Assembly (NCBI GenBank): GCA_021372535.1
Contig: JAJFUH010000176.1
Location: forward strand, 1-45,559
Source of the DNA: a bacterium
Lineage (GTDB): Bacteria; Latescibacterota; Latescibacteria; Latescibacterales; Latescibacteraceae
DNA: 45,559 nt
Direction: 5' to 3'
In this document: positions 16,123 to 25,686 of the stretch, piece after piece
Layout: every line of letters starts with the position of its first letter
Position numbering within the stretch: the first letter of the stretch is position 1
Translations under genes and position numbers: made by a program
The notes under the pieces: model-generated
What the model was told of the DNA's origin: nothing
Database searches by the model: none
What the model saw: the letters and a program-made list of their open reading frames with translations, nothing else

Positions 16123-16333
16123 CCGGATACCTTCATTATCTTTTACTCATATTTTATCCAAAATGTTGAATCATATTCAGCGCGACTGTATGACTACCAG
16201 ATGATACTCCGGGACTCTTTAATGAATCTGTCATCCTGATGGCACAAATACACGAACTGATATCTATCGCCGTAATAAACCGATTCATACCTCAAACAAT
16301 TCACCCATAAACCCGCACCCATAAAGATTTATC

Positions 16334-19000
16334 ATGTCCGAACAGAATAAAACGCTTTATCTCATTGACGGTACGGCGCTTATGTACCGTGCATATTTTG
16401 CATTCATCAAAAATCCCCTCATCAATTCCAAGGGGGAAGATACTTCCGCAACATTCGGGTTCACCAACACGATACTTGGCCTTCTCCGGGATCATGCTCC
16501 TGATTATATCGCCATCGTATTCGATACGGGGAAACCGACCTTCCGCCACGAGATGTACGCGCAGTACAAGGCAACCCGTCAGAAAATGCCCGATGCGCTT
16601 ATTCAGCAGGTCGACAGAGTCCGCGAGGCTGTCGATGCTCTCGGGCTGTTTCGGATTGAAATGGACGGGTTCGAAGCCGACGACGTCATCGGCACAATGG
16701 CCATTCAGGGCGCCCGTGAGGGTTTCGAGATATTCATGGTCACCGGGGACAAAGATTTCATGCAGCTGGTCGGACCACGAATTTCCATGTTCGTTCCCAT
16801 GAAAAACGAGATTGTCGGAGAGGACGGGGTTCGCGCACGGTACGGAATACCCCCTGATAAGATTATCGATCTTTTCGGGCTCATGGGCGATACATCCGAT
16901 AACGTTCCGGGGATACCGAAAGTCGGGGAAAAAACCGCATGCGAGCTTCTGGCCAGTTTCGGTTCTCTCGATGAAGTGCTTGATCGGTGGGAGGAGATTC
17001 CCAAGCCATCGATACGGGCGAGTGTTGGTGAAAACAGGGAGCTGGCGCTCCTGTCCCGGAAACTTGTCACCATCAGAACCGATGTCCCGGTTCAAATATC
17101 CTTCGATGCTCTTCAGTATAAGGGAATTGATGCCGACAAGGCCGTCCCCTTTTTCATGGAAATGGAATTCACGAGTCTTATCGGCCAGATACGAAAAAAT
17201 GTCTCGGGGCCGAGACAGGCGGCTACGATCGTAACACCCGATACTATAGACGCTTTTTTTACGGAGCTTACACGCGTTCATGAGTTATCTGTCGACCTTG
17301 AAACAACCTCGATCGATCCCATGTCAGCCGAGATAGTGGGAATATCGATCGCGGCGGATGATTCCGTCTGGTACCTTCCCATCGGACATGAAACGGGCGA
17401 AAATCTCGACCGTGATGTTGTATTTCCGAGACTGAAAGCAATACTCGCCGACCGTTCGACAGCAAAAATCGGCCATAATGCAAAGTACGACGCCATCATC
17501 CTGAAACGCAACGGCTTCGAGCTCTCGCCCTGGTCGTTCGATACCATGCTCGCCGCATATGTCGTCGATCCGGGAAGTCGAAGCTATTCGCTCAAAATTC
17601 TGTCTGAGCAGTATCTCAACCACGTCATGCAGCCGATCACCGAGCTCATCGGATCGGGGAAAAACCAGCGGTCTTTCGCGACAGTCGATATCGTGAGCGC
17701 AGCCCGGTATTCGGGTGATGACGCCGATGTTACGTACAGGCTGAAAAAGGTCTTTGCGCCGCGTATCGATGAAGAGGGGCTGGCAAAGCTGTTTCATGAT
17801 GTGGAAATGCCGCTCATGGAAGTGCTCATCTCCATGGAAATGCGCGGCGTATGTCTCGATGTCCCTTTTCTCGGGGATATGTCCGATGATCTCGCCCGAA
17901 ATATGGAATCCCTCGAACATGAGATATATACTGCCGCCGGAGAAGAATTCAACATCAACTCACCCAAGCAGCTCGGCAGTATCCTCTTTGACAAACTTGG
18001 CCTGAAATCGGGCCGCAAAGGCAAGACGGGACTGTCGACCGATGTCGATGTACTCACGAAACTGGCGAAAGCCCACGAGCTTCCCGGCCTCATCCTCGAT
18101 TACCGTCAGCTCATGAAACTCAAATCCACCTATGTCGATGCCCTTCCCGCCATGATCAACCCGGTAACCGGCCGTGTGCATACCTCGTACAACCAGGCGG
18201 TCACATCGACGGGCAGGCTGTCCTCGTCGAATCCCAATCTCCAGAATATTCCGATTCGCACCGATATCGGCCGTACCATCAGAAAGGCGTTCATTGCTCC
18301 CCCCGGTTATCTCATTTTAAGCGCTGATTACTCCCAGATCGAGCTGAGAATCATGGCACACATGTCGGGCGATCCTGTACTCACGGAAGCGTTCAGAAAT
18401 GGTGAAGATGTTCACCGCAAGACCGCATCGATCCTCTTCGGTGTCTTCCCCGGAATGGTTTCAGATGACCAGCGCCGTCAGGCAAAAACCATTAATTTTG
18501 GTGTCATGTACGGCATGGGCGCATACGCCCTGTCCGAACAGCTCGGCATCAGCAGAACCGAAGCGAAAGCGTTCATCGACAATTACTTTGAAACCCATAC
18601 GGGGGTCAGGGAGTTCATAGAGCTGACAGTTGCGGAAGCCGAGAAAAACGACTTTATAACGACGCTCCTCGGACGCAAACGGTATGTGACCGATATTCAC
18701 AGCAGTAATCACAATGTGGCCGAGTTCGCCAAGAGGACGGCCATCAATACGCCGATTCAGGGCAGCGCGGCTGACCTCATCAAGGTTTCCATGATCAACC
18801 TTGCGCGCCGTCTTGAGGATGAACACCCGAACGCGCATATGATCCTTCAGGTTCATGACGAACTCGTCCTGGAAGTCCCGGAAAACGATCTCGAAACAGT
18901 CACAGCCGTCGTAAAGGAAACCATGGAGGGTGCGCTCGAGCTTTCAGTTCCACTCGTCGTCGATACCGGATACGGTCATAACTGGCTCGAAGCGCATTGA
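16334..19000 (+). CDS. polA: DNA polymerase I
   Basis: 888 residues with all three domains. 5'-3' exonuclease (1 to about 290): LYLIDGTALMYRAYFA, EADDVIGTMA and TGDKDFMQLV. 3'-5' proofreading exonuclease (about 310-480): DLE near residue 320, HNAKYDAIIL, and the YSGDDADVT exo III motif, so the acidic residues are intact. Polymerase domain: LQNIPIRTDIGR, motif A ADYSQIELR (about residue 663), RRQAKTINFGVMYG, and motif C QVHDELV (about 838). Cytoplasmic enzyme for Okazaki fragment processing and repair. Monocistronic; the ribosome site is weak (AAAGA). No tract-type terminator was seen behind it. Confidence 0.97.
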   Translation: MSEQNKTLYLIDGTALMYRAYFAFIKNPLINSKGEDTSATFGFTNTILGLLRDHAPDYIAIVFDTGKPTFRHEMYAQYKATRQKMPDALIQQVDRVREAVDALGLFRIEMDGFEADDVIGTMAIQGAREGFEIFMVTGDKDFMQLVGPRISMFVPMKNEIVGEDGVRARYGIPPDKIIDLFGLMGDTSDNVPGIPKVGEKTACELLASFGSLDEVLDRWEEIPKPSIRASVGENRELALLSRKLVTIRTDVPVQISFDALQYKGIDADKAVPFFMEMEFTSLIGQIRKNVSGPRQAATIVTPDTIDAFFTELTRVHELSVDLETTSIDPMSAEIVGISIAADDSVWYLPIGHETGENLDRDVVFPRLKAILADRSTAKIGHNAKYDAIILKRNGFELSPWSFDTMLAAYVVDPGSRSYSLKILSEQYLNHVMQPITELIGSGKNQRSFATVDIVSAARYSGDDADVTYRLKKVFAPRIDEEGLAKLFHDVEMPLMEVLISMEMRGVCLDVPFLGDMSDDLARNMESLEHEIYTAAGEEFNINSPKQLGSILFDKLGLKSGRKGKTGLSTDVDVLTKLAKAHELPGLILDYRQLMKLKSTYVDALPAMINPVTGRVHTSYNQAVTSTGRLSSSNPNLQNIPIRTDIGRTIRKAFIAPPGYLILSADYSQIELRIMAHMSGDPVLTEAFRNGEDVHRKTASILFGVFPGMVSDDQRRQAKTINFGVMYGMGAYALSEQLGISRTEAKAFIDNYFETHTGVREFIELTVAEAEKNDFITTLLGRKRYVTDIHSSNHNVAEFAKRTAINTPIQGSAADLIKVSMINLARRLEDEHPNAHMILQVHDELVLEVPENDLETVTAVVKETMEGALELSVPLVVDTGYGHNWLEAH

Positions 19001-19139
19001 TAAAAAAAGCGGGCATAAGGCAAAAGGCAGAAGGGATAAAGAGCAACTATACCACTGGGTGATTTTCACTGAATGCCATGACAACAGCCTTTTATAACCG
19101 CTCCGATTTTCGGAATGAATTACCGGCTGCCGGGTGAGC

Positions 19140-19170
19140 TTGACATTTTCGTAAAATATGGCGATATTAT
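19140..19170 (+). promoter_or_regulatory. Promoter of ssrA
   Basis: Perfect -35 TTGACA (19140-19145) and TATTAT (19165-19170), with the first base of mature tmRNA 11 nt below. The spacer is 19 bp by this choice or 17 bp if GATATT (19163-19168) is the -10 box. Confidence 0.6.
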
Positions 19171-19180
19171 AGTATATAGT

Positions 19181-19541
19181 GGGGGCGACCTGGTTTCGAC
19201 GGGGACAGGTGGCGCCTGGACTGCATGCCGTGGTTCCGACCTGGCCACGTAAAAAGGTCGGATTATAATGTAACTGCAAACGATTATTCGTATGCGATGG
19301 CTGCCTAACTAAAGGCGGCCCGTTCCACTCCGCTGTGCCCGTTCAACGGGGATGGGGCGACGATCTGACGGGATAGCCGAGGGTGCTGCCTTCGAACCGA
19401 GGCGAAATTAAAGGAGGCTTGTGAAGTGAGAGACTTGTCGGCGGATCGCTCAATTCACGAGATCAAACCCACCGACTGAGCATGGAGATGTCCTCGTGGC
19501 ACGGTTTTCGGACGCGGGTTCGATTCCCGCCGCCTCCACCA
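19181..19541 (+). ncRNA. ssrA: Transfer-messenger RNA (tmRNA)
   Basis: Rescues stalled ribosomes with SmpB. The 5' end GGGGGCGACCTGGTTTCGAC and 3' end GGTTCGATTCCCGCC..ACCA form the tRNA-like domain. The acceptor GGGGGCG pairs with CGCCTCC and includes G3:U70 for alanylation. The resume codon is GCA at 19276; the tag frame runs to TAA at 19306-19308 and encodes ANDYSYAMAA, close to but distinct from the common ANDENYALAA. CCA is encoded. Its 3' end has been the target of repeated insertion: copies of the last 25-27 bases lie at 25949, 28304 and 30548. Confidence 0.96.
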
Positions 19542-19796
19542 TATTACTGTTAATATTAGACTATTAATTGTGCCTACCTTAATCTCAATGGATAGTATCT
19601 CCTTATCAACATCGAGTGGAAGTAATCCTCCCCTTTTATGAAGCACACGAAGCATCATTTACATGGTTAGAGATTTATATCCTTGAGATGGGTGAATTCG
19701 GAATCCACGTCTCCCAGTTTCTTGGATTCATCCTCAGTTTGCTGAGTTTTTTCAAGCGTGTTTTCTTTGTGAGGGCTGCCCATCATAGCGGGTACT
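19542..19796. other. Left end of ssrA cassette 1
   Basis: 255 bases between ssrA and the GMC gene. The first bases (TATTACTGTTAATATTAG) resemble those after the tail copy at 28330 (ATTTATTGTTAAATAACAG), consistent with a shared left end. No canonical terminator for ssrA is seen here. Confidence 0.4.
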
Positions 19797-21086
19797 TTAA
19801 TGAAATTTACCTTTACATAATTTACTGATTCGCTTTGCTATTGATATAATGGTAAGAATAGGTGGATTACCTGTAGAATGAGGGAGCAGTGTAGAATCAG
19901 CTATATAGAGATTTTCAGGCAATCTGTCATGATGAAACGTATCTGCTTCCTTTATTGTCAGCGGCAACATACCCCCGGGATGTCCGGCATTTATTGTTCC
20001 AAGAAAAATATTATTCTTTTCCCCTCCAAGCCGACTGAGAATCTCCGTACATATTTCAACCCCTTCGTTCAGCCTTTTCTTGTCCTGATCAGTGAGGATT
20101 TTATTAAGCTTCTTATTTGAAATACTTCCTTTATTAGAGTCGGCTAATTTTATCATGATTCCCACAATATCTTTTGCAGGATATTTCCATGCCTTATTGA
20201 AAAAGTAACTCAGATAATCAAAATAAGGAGATAAGATATAATGTTCCTTTTGAACAATGAATGGCATAGGTATTTCTTTGCATTGATGACTATTTTTATA
20301 TTCCATTGCCACACATAAAACCGGGTCCACAAATAAATTCTTTTCACAATCAATTCCTGAATTTTGCAGTATTACCGGTGTTGCCAGTCCTCCGGCAGCC
20401 AGTATGACAAGATCTGCCGGATAAAATCGATGAGACAGTCCTTTCTTTGCCAGTACACCGGTTACTCTTCCATCCTTTATAACTACTTTTTTTACCTTGC
20501 ATTTCATTATGAGGTTCGCTCCGGCATTAAGAGCAATCTCTAAAAATCTTCGGCTGTCCCATTTTGCACCATATGAACAACCAAAAACACACCTGCCGCA
20601 ATTGGTACAACGATTGAAATTTCCCATTTTGGGTGTCGACTGAGGATTCAAGTTAATTTCACGGGATATTTCAAAAAGACGGGTTGTAACTCTGCTCCAT
20701 CGGTTTTGATGGTCAGTTGTAATGGGTATTTCTTGATAAATTTCTTCAAATTCATCATTCAAATCGATACCCAATGATTTTAAATCCTTGTCAATGCGGA
20801 GGGCATTTCCAGTAGAAAGGGCCGTAGTTCCTCCCAATCCAATCCCATTTACTAGAATCATTCCTTCTTCGGTTTTTCTGATTTTCATATATGAGAAAAT
20901 AAGTTGAATCTCTCTTTCACTAAAGAGCAATCCTGTTTTTTTTACCTTTTCAAGTAACGGCATCTTCAGCTTGAGGGGATAAAATTCTCTTCCTGCTTCC
21001 AAGACGGTGACATCAAATGTGCCTTGTAGTTCTTTAGCAACGGTGGCACCTCCCGCCCCACTACCAACCACTATCGCTTTTTTCAT
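19797..21086 (-). CDS. GMC-family FAD oxidoreductase (alcohol oxidase-like)
   Basis: 429 residues. FAD-binding VVGSGAGGA at residues 6-14; the substrate-side motif GIGLGGTTALSTGNAL; and C-terminal HSTGNPPILTIISIAKR containing the GMC catalytic His/Asn region, preceded by GHPGGMLP. A cysteine group CTNCGRCVFGC (about residues 159-169) is found in long-chain alcohol oxidase-like GMC proteins and could bind iron-sulphur or structural metal. The ATG at 21084-21086 overlaps the upstream gene's TGA (ATGA) and is preferred over an in-frame ATG 27 nt higher. Last gene of a four-gene operon with a fatty acyl reductase, so a long-chain alcohol or aldehyde substrate is plausible. Confidence 0.85.
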   Translation of the reverse strand: MKKAIVVGSGAGGATVAKELQGTFDVTVLEAGREFYPLKLKMPLLEKVKKTGLLFSEREIQLIFSYMKIRKTEEGMILVNGIGLGGTTALSTGNALRIDKDLKSLGIDLNDEFEEIYQEIPITTDHQNRWSRVTTRLFEISREINLNPQSTPKMGNFNRCTNCGRCVFGCSYGAKWDSRRFLEIALNAGANLIMKCKVKKVVIKDGRVTGVLAKKGLSHRFYPADLVILAAGGLATPVILQNSGIDCEKNLFVDPVLCVAMEYKNSHQCKEIPMPFIVQKEHYILSPYFDYLSYFFNKAWKYPAKDIVGIMIKLADSNKGSISNKKLNKILTDQDKKRLNEGVEICTEILSRLGGEKNNIFLGTINAGHPGGMLPLTIKEADTFHHDRLPENLYIADSTLLPHSTGNPPILTIISIAKRISKLCKGKFH

Positions 21087-21631
21087 ATTGGCAAATCCTG
21101 TAAAACCAAACATGCTTTACAACAATCTTTCCCTTCAGTAATCCTTCCGGAAAATATGAGTTTTCCACCTCCCGACAAACCTGCAATAACTCCCTCATCA
21201 AGAGATGAAATGACCTGACAAACCTGACTTGAATAAAACCTGCTGAAGAAGCACCGTTTGATAGTAACATCCCTTTGAACAGTCATATGAAATTCAATCT
21301 TAAGAGCACGATAAAGTATCCGACTCATGGTCATCACTTCTTCAATCGTGGTAACATGGAATCTTTTTCTTATTTGTTCTCCAAGACGAAAGGCGTTTTG
21401 ATACAGTCGTTTTTTAATTATTTGCATGTCATTACCCTGTTGAATCGATCTTTCAACCACTTCTTTTGTAAACAATGCATACATCTCTAAACACTCGTCA
21501 AATGATAGTCCATCAACTTGAGGTATATTACATTCGAACGCCAGAGCAGTACAATTGAACAATTCCTCGATTTTTCTTTTCTTTATAAATGTCGGTATGT
21601 AAATTTGCATAATTCTCAAGAGTAAATTCAT
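21083..21631 (-). CDS. Small cysteine-containing protein of the lipid operon
   Basis: 182 residues, helical N-terminal two-thirds, then a C-terminal block CFFSRFYSSQVCQVISSLDE, GLSGGGKLIFSGRITEG and CCKACL. The pattern of an FxRFYS..VC motif followed by paired cysteines recalls L-2-amino-thiazoline-4-carboxylate hydrolase-like proteins, but that assignment is tentative. A ribosome site (AAGGGATGAG) overlaps the end of the preceding gene, 6 nt away. It is coupled to the GMC gene by a 4-nt overlap, so the two products probably act together. Confidence 0.65.
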   Translation of the reverse strand: MNLLLRIMQIYIPTFIKKRKIEELFNCTALAFECNIPQVDGLSFDECLEMYALFTKEVVERSIQQGNDMQIIKKRLYQNAFRLGEQIRKRFHVTTIEEVMTMSRILYRALKIEFHMTVQRDVTIKRCFFSRFYSSQVCQVISSLDEGVIAGLSGGGKLIFSGRITEGKDCCKACLVLQDLPI

Positions 21632-21637
21632 CGAGTC

Positions 21638-24445
21638 TCATCCCTTCTCAGTGCGGCCGTAGTGCAGTACATACTCAGGGAGTTCGCGCTCGTCGTAAAG
21701 AGCATCAATCACGTCTTTAAACCGCCCGGTGAGCGCTTTCCTCTTAATCTTAAGGTTTGCAGTAAGATCCCCGCCTTCGATAGAAAGATCATCGTTAAGA
21801 ATGGCCCAGCGTTTTACTTGTTCAGGATGGGACAGACGTGTATTAACTTCCTTTATGGCATTATCGGTTGCCTCTGGAGAAAACTCGGTACAGAGATTTT
21901 GCTTTACCCAAAGCAGAGATACACAATAAGGCCTGCTGTCTCCAATCAGCATGACCACGGAGATATTCGTGATTTCTTGTAGCATCATCTCGATTTTCAC
22001 CGGATATATGTTCTTACCGTAAGAAGTCACGATAAGCTCGCTCTTGCGGCCAGAGATAACAAGGCTGCCTTCGCCAGTGAGATATCCATAATCCCCCGTT
22101 TGAAGCCAGCCTTCCCTGAAAGGCTGCTCTACTCCTCCACCATAATAACCGGAAGTCACCTGTGGACCTCGAACCAGTATCTCACCATCATCAGCTATAT
22201 GCACAAGAGTGTTGGGGAGAGGCTCGCCTACTGTCCCCAGCCTGTTAGCACCAAAACGGTTCAATGTGACCAATGGAGCCTCGGTCAGTCCATAGGCATT
22301 GTGGATTTCAATGCCGAGTTCCCGGAATGATTTAAAAAGATTCTCACTTGCAGGAGCTGAACCCATAATAAGCTGGGTGCACCTTTCAAGGCCTATTTTT
22401 CTCAGAATTACCCACCGCAAAATATAGCGAAAAATTTTTTTCATAAGACCTTTATGTAATCTTAAATATTGACACCCAATCCCACTATTTAAAATTTTCT
22501 CCCATACCTTCTCATAAAATCTGGGTACTGAAAAAAATATTGTAGGCTTCACACGCGGTAGTGCATCCTGAAGATCATGAAAATCTTCAAGAAAATAAAT
22601 ATTCAATGGTGCAGGAATATAGTATGGTGAATACATTGTGAGGATACCCTCTACAACGTGGTTCATAGGTAAAAACGAGAGGTACGAAATTTTTTCATTC
22701 CTTGTCTTCCACGGTATCAGTGAGGCGAGAGACTCAGCCATCCACCGGAGATTATCGTGTCTGAAAATCGCGCCCTTTGGCCTGCCCGTTGTCCCCGAAG
22801 TATACCGCAGAGTTGCAGTATTATATAAAGCAATGGGAGCGTCGAGTCGCATCTCGCCACTGTTTTCCCCTTTGGCTAAAAAGTCGTTCCAGGAAATGAC
22901 TTTATCATGAAGCTCTTGAGGGAGAGAGTCTTGACAAAAGGAAATCACCGGAATTGTTACGGTTAATTCCTCAACTTTCTCTATCAGTTTATATGATCCT
23001 ACAAACAAGAGTCTTGAGTTACTATTCTTGATGATCTCGTCAATATCTGCCAGAGGGCATGTATAGTAAAGGGGAACGCTCACCGCACCGATGAGACCGA
23101 TAGCCACATCTATGGTAAGAAAGCGAGTGCTGTTGAGTCCCACTATGGCAATACGGTCCTCGGGGCAGACATTCATGGAATACAGCGCTTTTACTGCTGC
23201 CAGTATGTTCTTACGAACTTCTGCAGTATCTCTGGTCACGATTTTACCTTTCACCACATCGTGGTAAGTCACAGGACGGCTTTTACTCTTCTGGCGGAAA
23301 ATGATCTGCTCGTGAACACTCCGTTCAGTCCTGTGCATAAAGCCCGTGTAAACCGAAAACTCCAACAGGTTCGGCATGATGGCGCGCCATTCCATTTCAT
23401 AACAACCCAGTAACCGGTCAGTGTTGTCTCTCATGTATCGCCTGCGCTCATTGAAGTAAGGAACCAGGGGTATTAAAGCATCAAGTATACCTTTTTGTTT
23501 GATGCGGAAAACTTTTTGAATCCTGAACCAGCGCAGAAGCAAGGAATCAGGAATTGGCAAGAACAGAGGACGTGAAAGAGTAATACCGAGACGCTCCCGT
23601 GTCCATTCTCTGACATAACCTATTAATTCACCTGCAGCAGGCAGTGATTCAAAAGGTGCTGTCAGGTGGAAATTCATACCTTCTGCCCGGGGATCGAAGG
23701 TAAGACGGGCAACCGCATCCGTAACATAGTCGACCGGGATAAGGTTGATACGTTGTGATGAACTCAAAGGAAGAACCTTCAGCCGACCGGTCATGTATAA
23801 TCGTACCGGGAAATACAGGGTATTAAAGGTTTTAATGTAACCTGTGTGAGAATCACCGACTATCATCCCGGGGCGAAAAACCGAGATGGGAAACTCGACT
23901 TTAGCCGCTTGTACCAAGAGTTCACTCTCGTACTTACTAACCTCGTATGGACTTAAAAAACCGTATTCATCGGTAAGAGTGTTCTCGTGTATTTCACCTC
24001 TTCGTCCTCCGGCAACATAGGCAGTAGATACGTGAGAGAATCGTATTAAACCGTGATCAAGGTGGACTTTCCGAGCCAGTTCGAGCACATTTTTTGTACC
24101 CTGAACATTGGTCATCCTGAGTTCGTCAAGGGAGGCGCAGATGCTCACATTTGCAGCCATATGGATAATGTGAGTGAGCCTGGATACTAACTCATCATAG
24201 ATAACATCCTCAAGACCTAATCCGGATTCGGTGATATTGCCCTTAACCACCTGAATCCTGTCTTCAATGGCGCCTATAAGTTCAGGAAAGTCCCACCATC
24301 CCCGAGATAGTCTGTATAGTGCCTCCTGCATGTTCTTAGCCCTTACGAGTACGATAATATCGAGGTCGGTATTTTTCAGAATCCATTGTGTTATATACGT
24401 GCCCAAGAAACCTGTCGCCCCCGTCAGGAGTATCGTACCGGTCAT
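21638..24445 (-). CDS. Fusion: fatty acyl reductase (NAD-binding_4) and acyl-CoA synthetase
   Basis: 935 residues in two catalytic parts. Residues 1 to about 270: extended SDR/thioester reductase with LTGATGFLGTY at 7-17, HMAANVSI, and YxxxK (PYEVSKYE, Tyr near 165), as in fatty acyl-CoA reductases. A linker of about 100 residues follows. Residues about 390-900: AMP-forming synthetase with YTSGTTGRPKGA (about 548), the A5-like NAYGLTEAP, GWLQTGDYGYL and the K-containing C-terminal ISGRKSELIVTSYGKNIYP. Expected to activate a long-chain acid and reduce an acyl thioester in one polypeptide. ATGA overlap with the upstream pyruvyltransferase-like gene fixes the start. No carrier domain is visible. 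Confidence 0.88.
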   Translation of the reverse strand: MTGTILLTGATGFLGTYITQWILKNTDLDIIVLVRAKNMQEALYRLSRGWWDFPELIGAIEDRIQVVKGNITESGLGLEDVIYDELVSRLTHIIHMAANVSICASLDELRMTNVQGTKNVLELARKVHLDHGLIRFSHVSTAYVAGGRRGEIHENTLTDEYGFLSPYEVSKYESELLVQAAKVEFPISVFRPGMIVGDSHTGYIKTFNTLYFPVRLYMTGRLKVLPLSSSQRINLIPVDYVTDAVARLTFDPRAEGMNFHLTAPFESLPAAGELIGYVREWTRERLGITLSRPLFLPIPDSLLLRWFRIQKVFRIKQKGILDALIPLVPYFNERRRYMRDNTDRLLGCYEMEWRAIMPNLLEFSVYTGFMHRTERSVHEQIIFRQKSKSRPVTYHDVVKGKIVTRDTAEVRKNILAAVKALYSMNVCPEDRIAIVGLNSTRFLTIDVAIGLIGAVSVPLYYTCPLADIDEIIKNSNSRLLFVGSYKLIEKVEELTVTIPVISFCQDSLPQELHDKVISWNDFLAKGENSGEMRLDAPIALYNTATLRYTSGTTGRPKGAIFRHDNLRWMAESLASLIPWKTRNEKISYLSFLPMNHVVEGILTMYSPYYIPAPLNIYFLEDFHDLQDALPRVKPTIFFSVPRFYEKVWEKILNSGIGCQYLRLHKGLMKKIFRYILRWVILRKIGLERCTQLIMGSAPASENLFKSFRELGIEIHNAYGLTEAPLVTLNRFGANRLGTVGEPLPNTLVHIADDGEILVRGPQVTSGYYGGGVEQPFREGWLQTGDYGYLTGEGSLVISGRKSELIVTSYGKNIYPVKIEMMLQEITNISVVMLIGDSRPYCVSLLWVKQNLCTEFSPEATDNAIKEVNTRLSHPEQVKRWAILNDDLSIEGGDLTANLKIKRKALTGRFKDVIDALYDERELPEYVLHYGRTEKG

Positions 24446-25686
24446 CCCTTAACCCCCCAACCTTGTTTCTCCACGAAAACTCTGAGTAATTCACGGTTAC
24501 GTGTTGATTTTGCTATAAAGTCTTCAAATCCTCTTACAAGAATCTCCCTGATGAGCTTTGTATCCGAAAACAATCTGTCAACACGATTACTTAAAACTTC
24601 CGATAAATCTGGCGTTGAGTATTCGATAAAAAACTCCTGTAAACCCAGTTCACGGTAAAAGTCCTCAAGCCTACTGTCATGCCCCACAGCTACCTGAGGT
24701 ACTTGCGCATCAAGAGAAAGAACACTTGCATGGAATCTTGAGGTTACCAGTAATTCAAGACTTCTTAAAAGAACAGTCATCTGAGAGGCGTTATAGTGCT
24801 TTGAAGAAAATATTCTCGCACGATCGGAATTGTCCATATAATGCATAATCATCCGAGCGAGAGGTTCGTCAAGCTCTTCCATGCAAATCAAGGCTACAGA
24901 CTTGTCATACTTTTTGATAATACGGTCAGCCTCGGCTGCGAAAACATTTGCCAGTGTTTCAGTTGAATGGTGTCGTTCGGGTGAATGGGAAAAGTAGTAC
25001 GGCCATTTGTAGCAATATTGCTTGCGGCCCCAAAGACGTATTACTACCGGCCACAAATAGAAATCCACAGCTGCAATCCCTACAATTCCGGTTGAATTAT
25101 CCGGCCACACATCTTGCAGGAATGTTTTGTCGGCAGGGTTTGTAAGCAACGTATAAGCGGTGTCGGTCGTTACTTCAATTGGTGCGCTTACCCCCCAGGA
25201 CTTGAGACGGGCAGCAGCGGAACCGGTTCTGGTAATAATGAGGTCCGTCTTGCTCGCCACCCGTTTTACAAGTCTTTGATTTATGGAAGATAAATCACCT
25301 GCATCGACAGCGTACGCAAGGCAGGGTTTATCCATAGCATAGGCGCAACGAGAAGCCCACAAAAAAAACCAGAGAAGGGCGGAAGTCCACGTGTCCATGT
25401 AGGTACTGCCTTCAACCAAAAGGATCAGGTCATGTTCACTCACGAGCCGTTGGAGTGATCGAAAATATATTGAGGGAATGGGAGCGATCCGAAGATTTGA
25501 CTCCTCCTTGAGGTACCGTCGGAGGTTGAACTCATTCAGAGTCGGGACGGTAATGAAAACTTCAGGCCCCAGTATCGTTTTTATATCCTCTATTGTAGCC
25601 AGGAGTCTTGCCTCGGCGCCCGTGTTGTTAGCTCCGTTATAACCTACAAGGAGAACTTTCGGAATTATATCTGCATGTTTTTTCAT
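24442..25686 (-). CDS. Polysaccharide pyruvyl transferase family protein
   Basis: 414 residues. The N-terminus VLLVGYNGANNTGAEARLLATI and C-terminus LLVTSRFHASVLSLDAQVPQVAVGHDSRLEDF are the signature ends of the PS_pyruv_trans (CsaB-like) family; LVEGSTYMDTWTSALLWFF lies between. Members transfer pyruvyl groups from PEP to sugars, or act as related transferases. First gene of the operon; its stop overlaps the next start by 4 nt. The ribosome site is poor, so the start could be slightly off. In this operon the acceptor may be a lipid-linked sugar rather than an exopolysaccharide, which is inference. Confidence 0.85.
   Translation of the reverse strand: MKKHADIIPKVLLVGYNGANNTGAEARLLATIEDIKTILGPEVFITVPTLNEFNLRRYLKEESNLRIAPIPSIYFRSLQRLVSEHDLILLVEGSTYMDTWTSALLWFFLWASRCAYAMDKPCLAYAVDAGDLSSINQRLVKRVASKTDLIITRTGSAAARLKSWGVSAPIEVTTDTAYTLLTNPADKTFLQDVWPDNSTGIVGIAAVDFYLWPVVIRLWGRKQYCYKWPYYFSHSPERHHSTETLANVFAAEADRIIKKYDKSVALICMEELDEPLARMIMHYMDNSDRARIFSSKHYNASQMTVLLRSLELLVTSRFHASVLSLDAQVPQVAVGHDSRLEDFYRELGLQEFFIEYSTPDLSEVLSNRVDRLFSDTKLIREILVRGFEDFIAKSTRNRELLRVFVEKQGWGVKG

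Noticed and set aside
16301-17281. 326-codon open frame on the minus strand
   Set aside because: Antisense to the exonuclease domain of polA; a by-product of codon bias.
17324-17920. 198-codon open frame on the minus strand
   Set aside because: Antisense to polA, no domain features.
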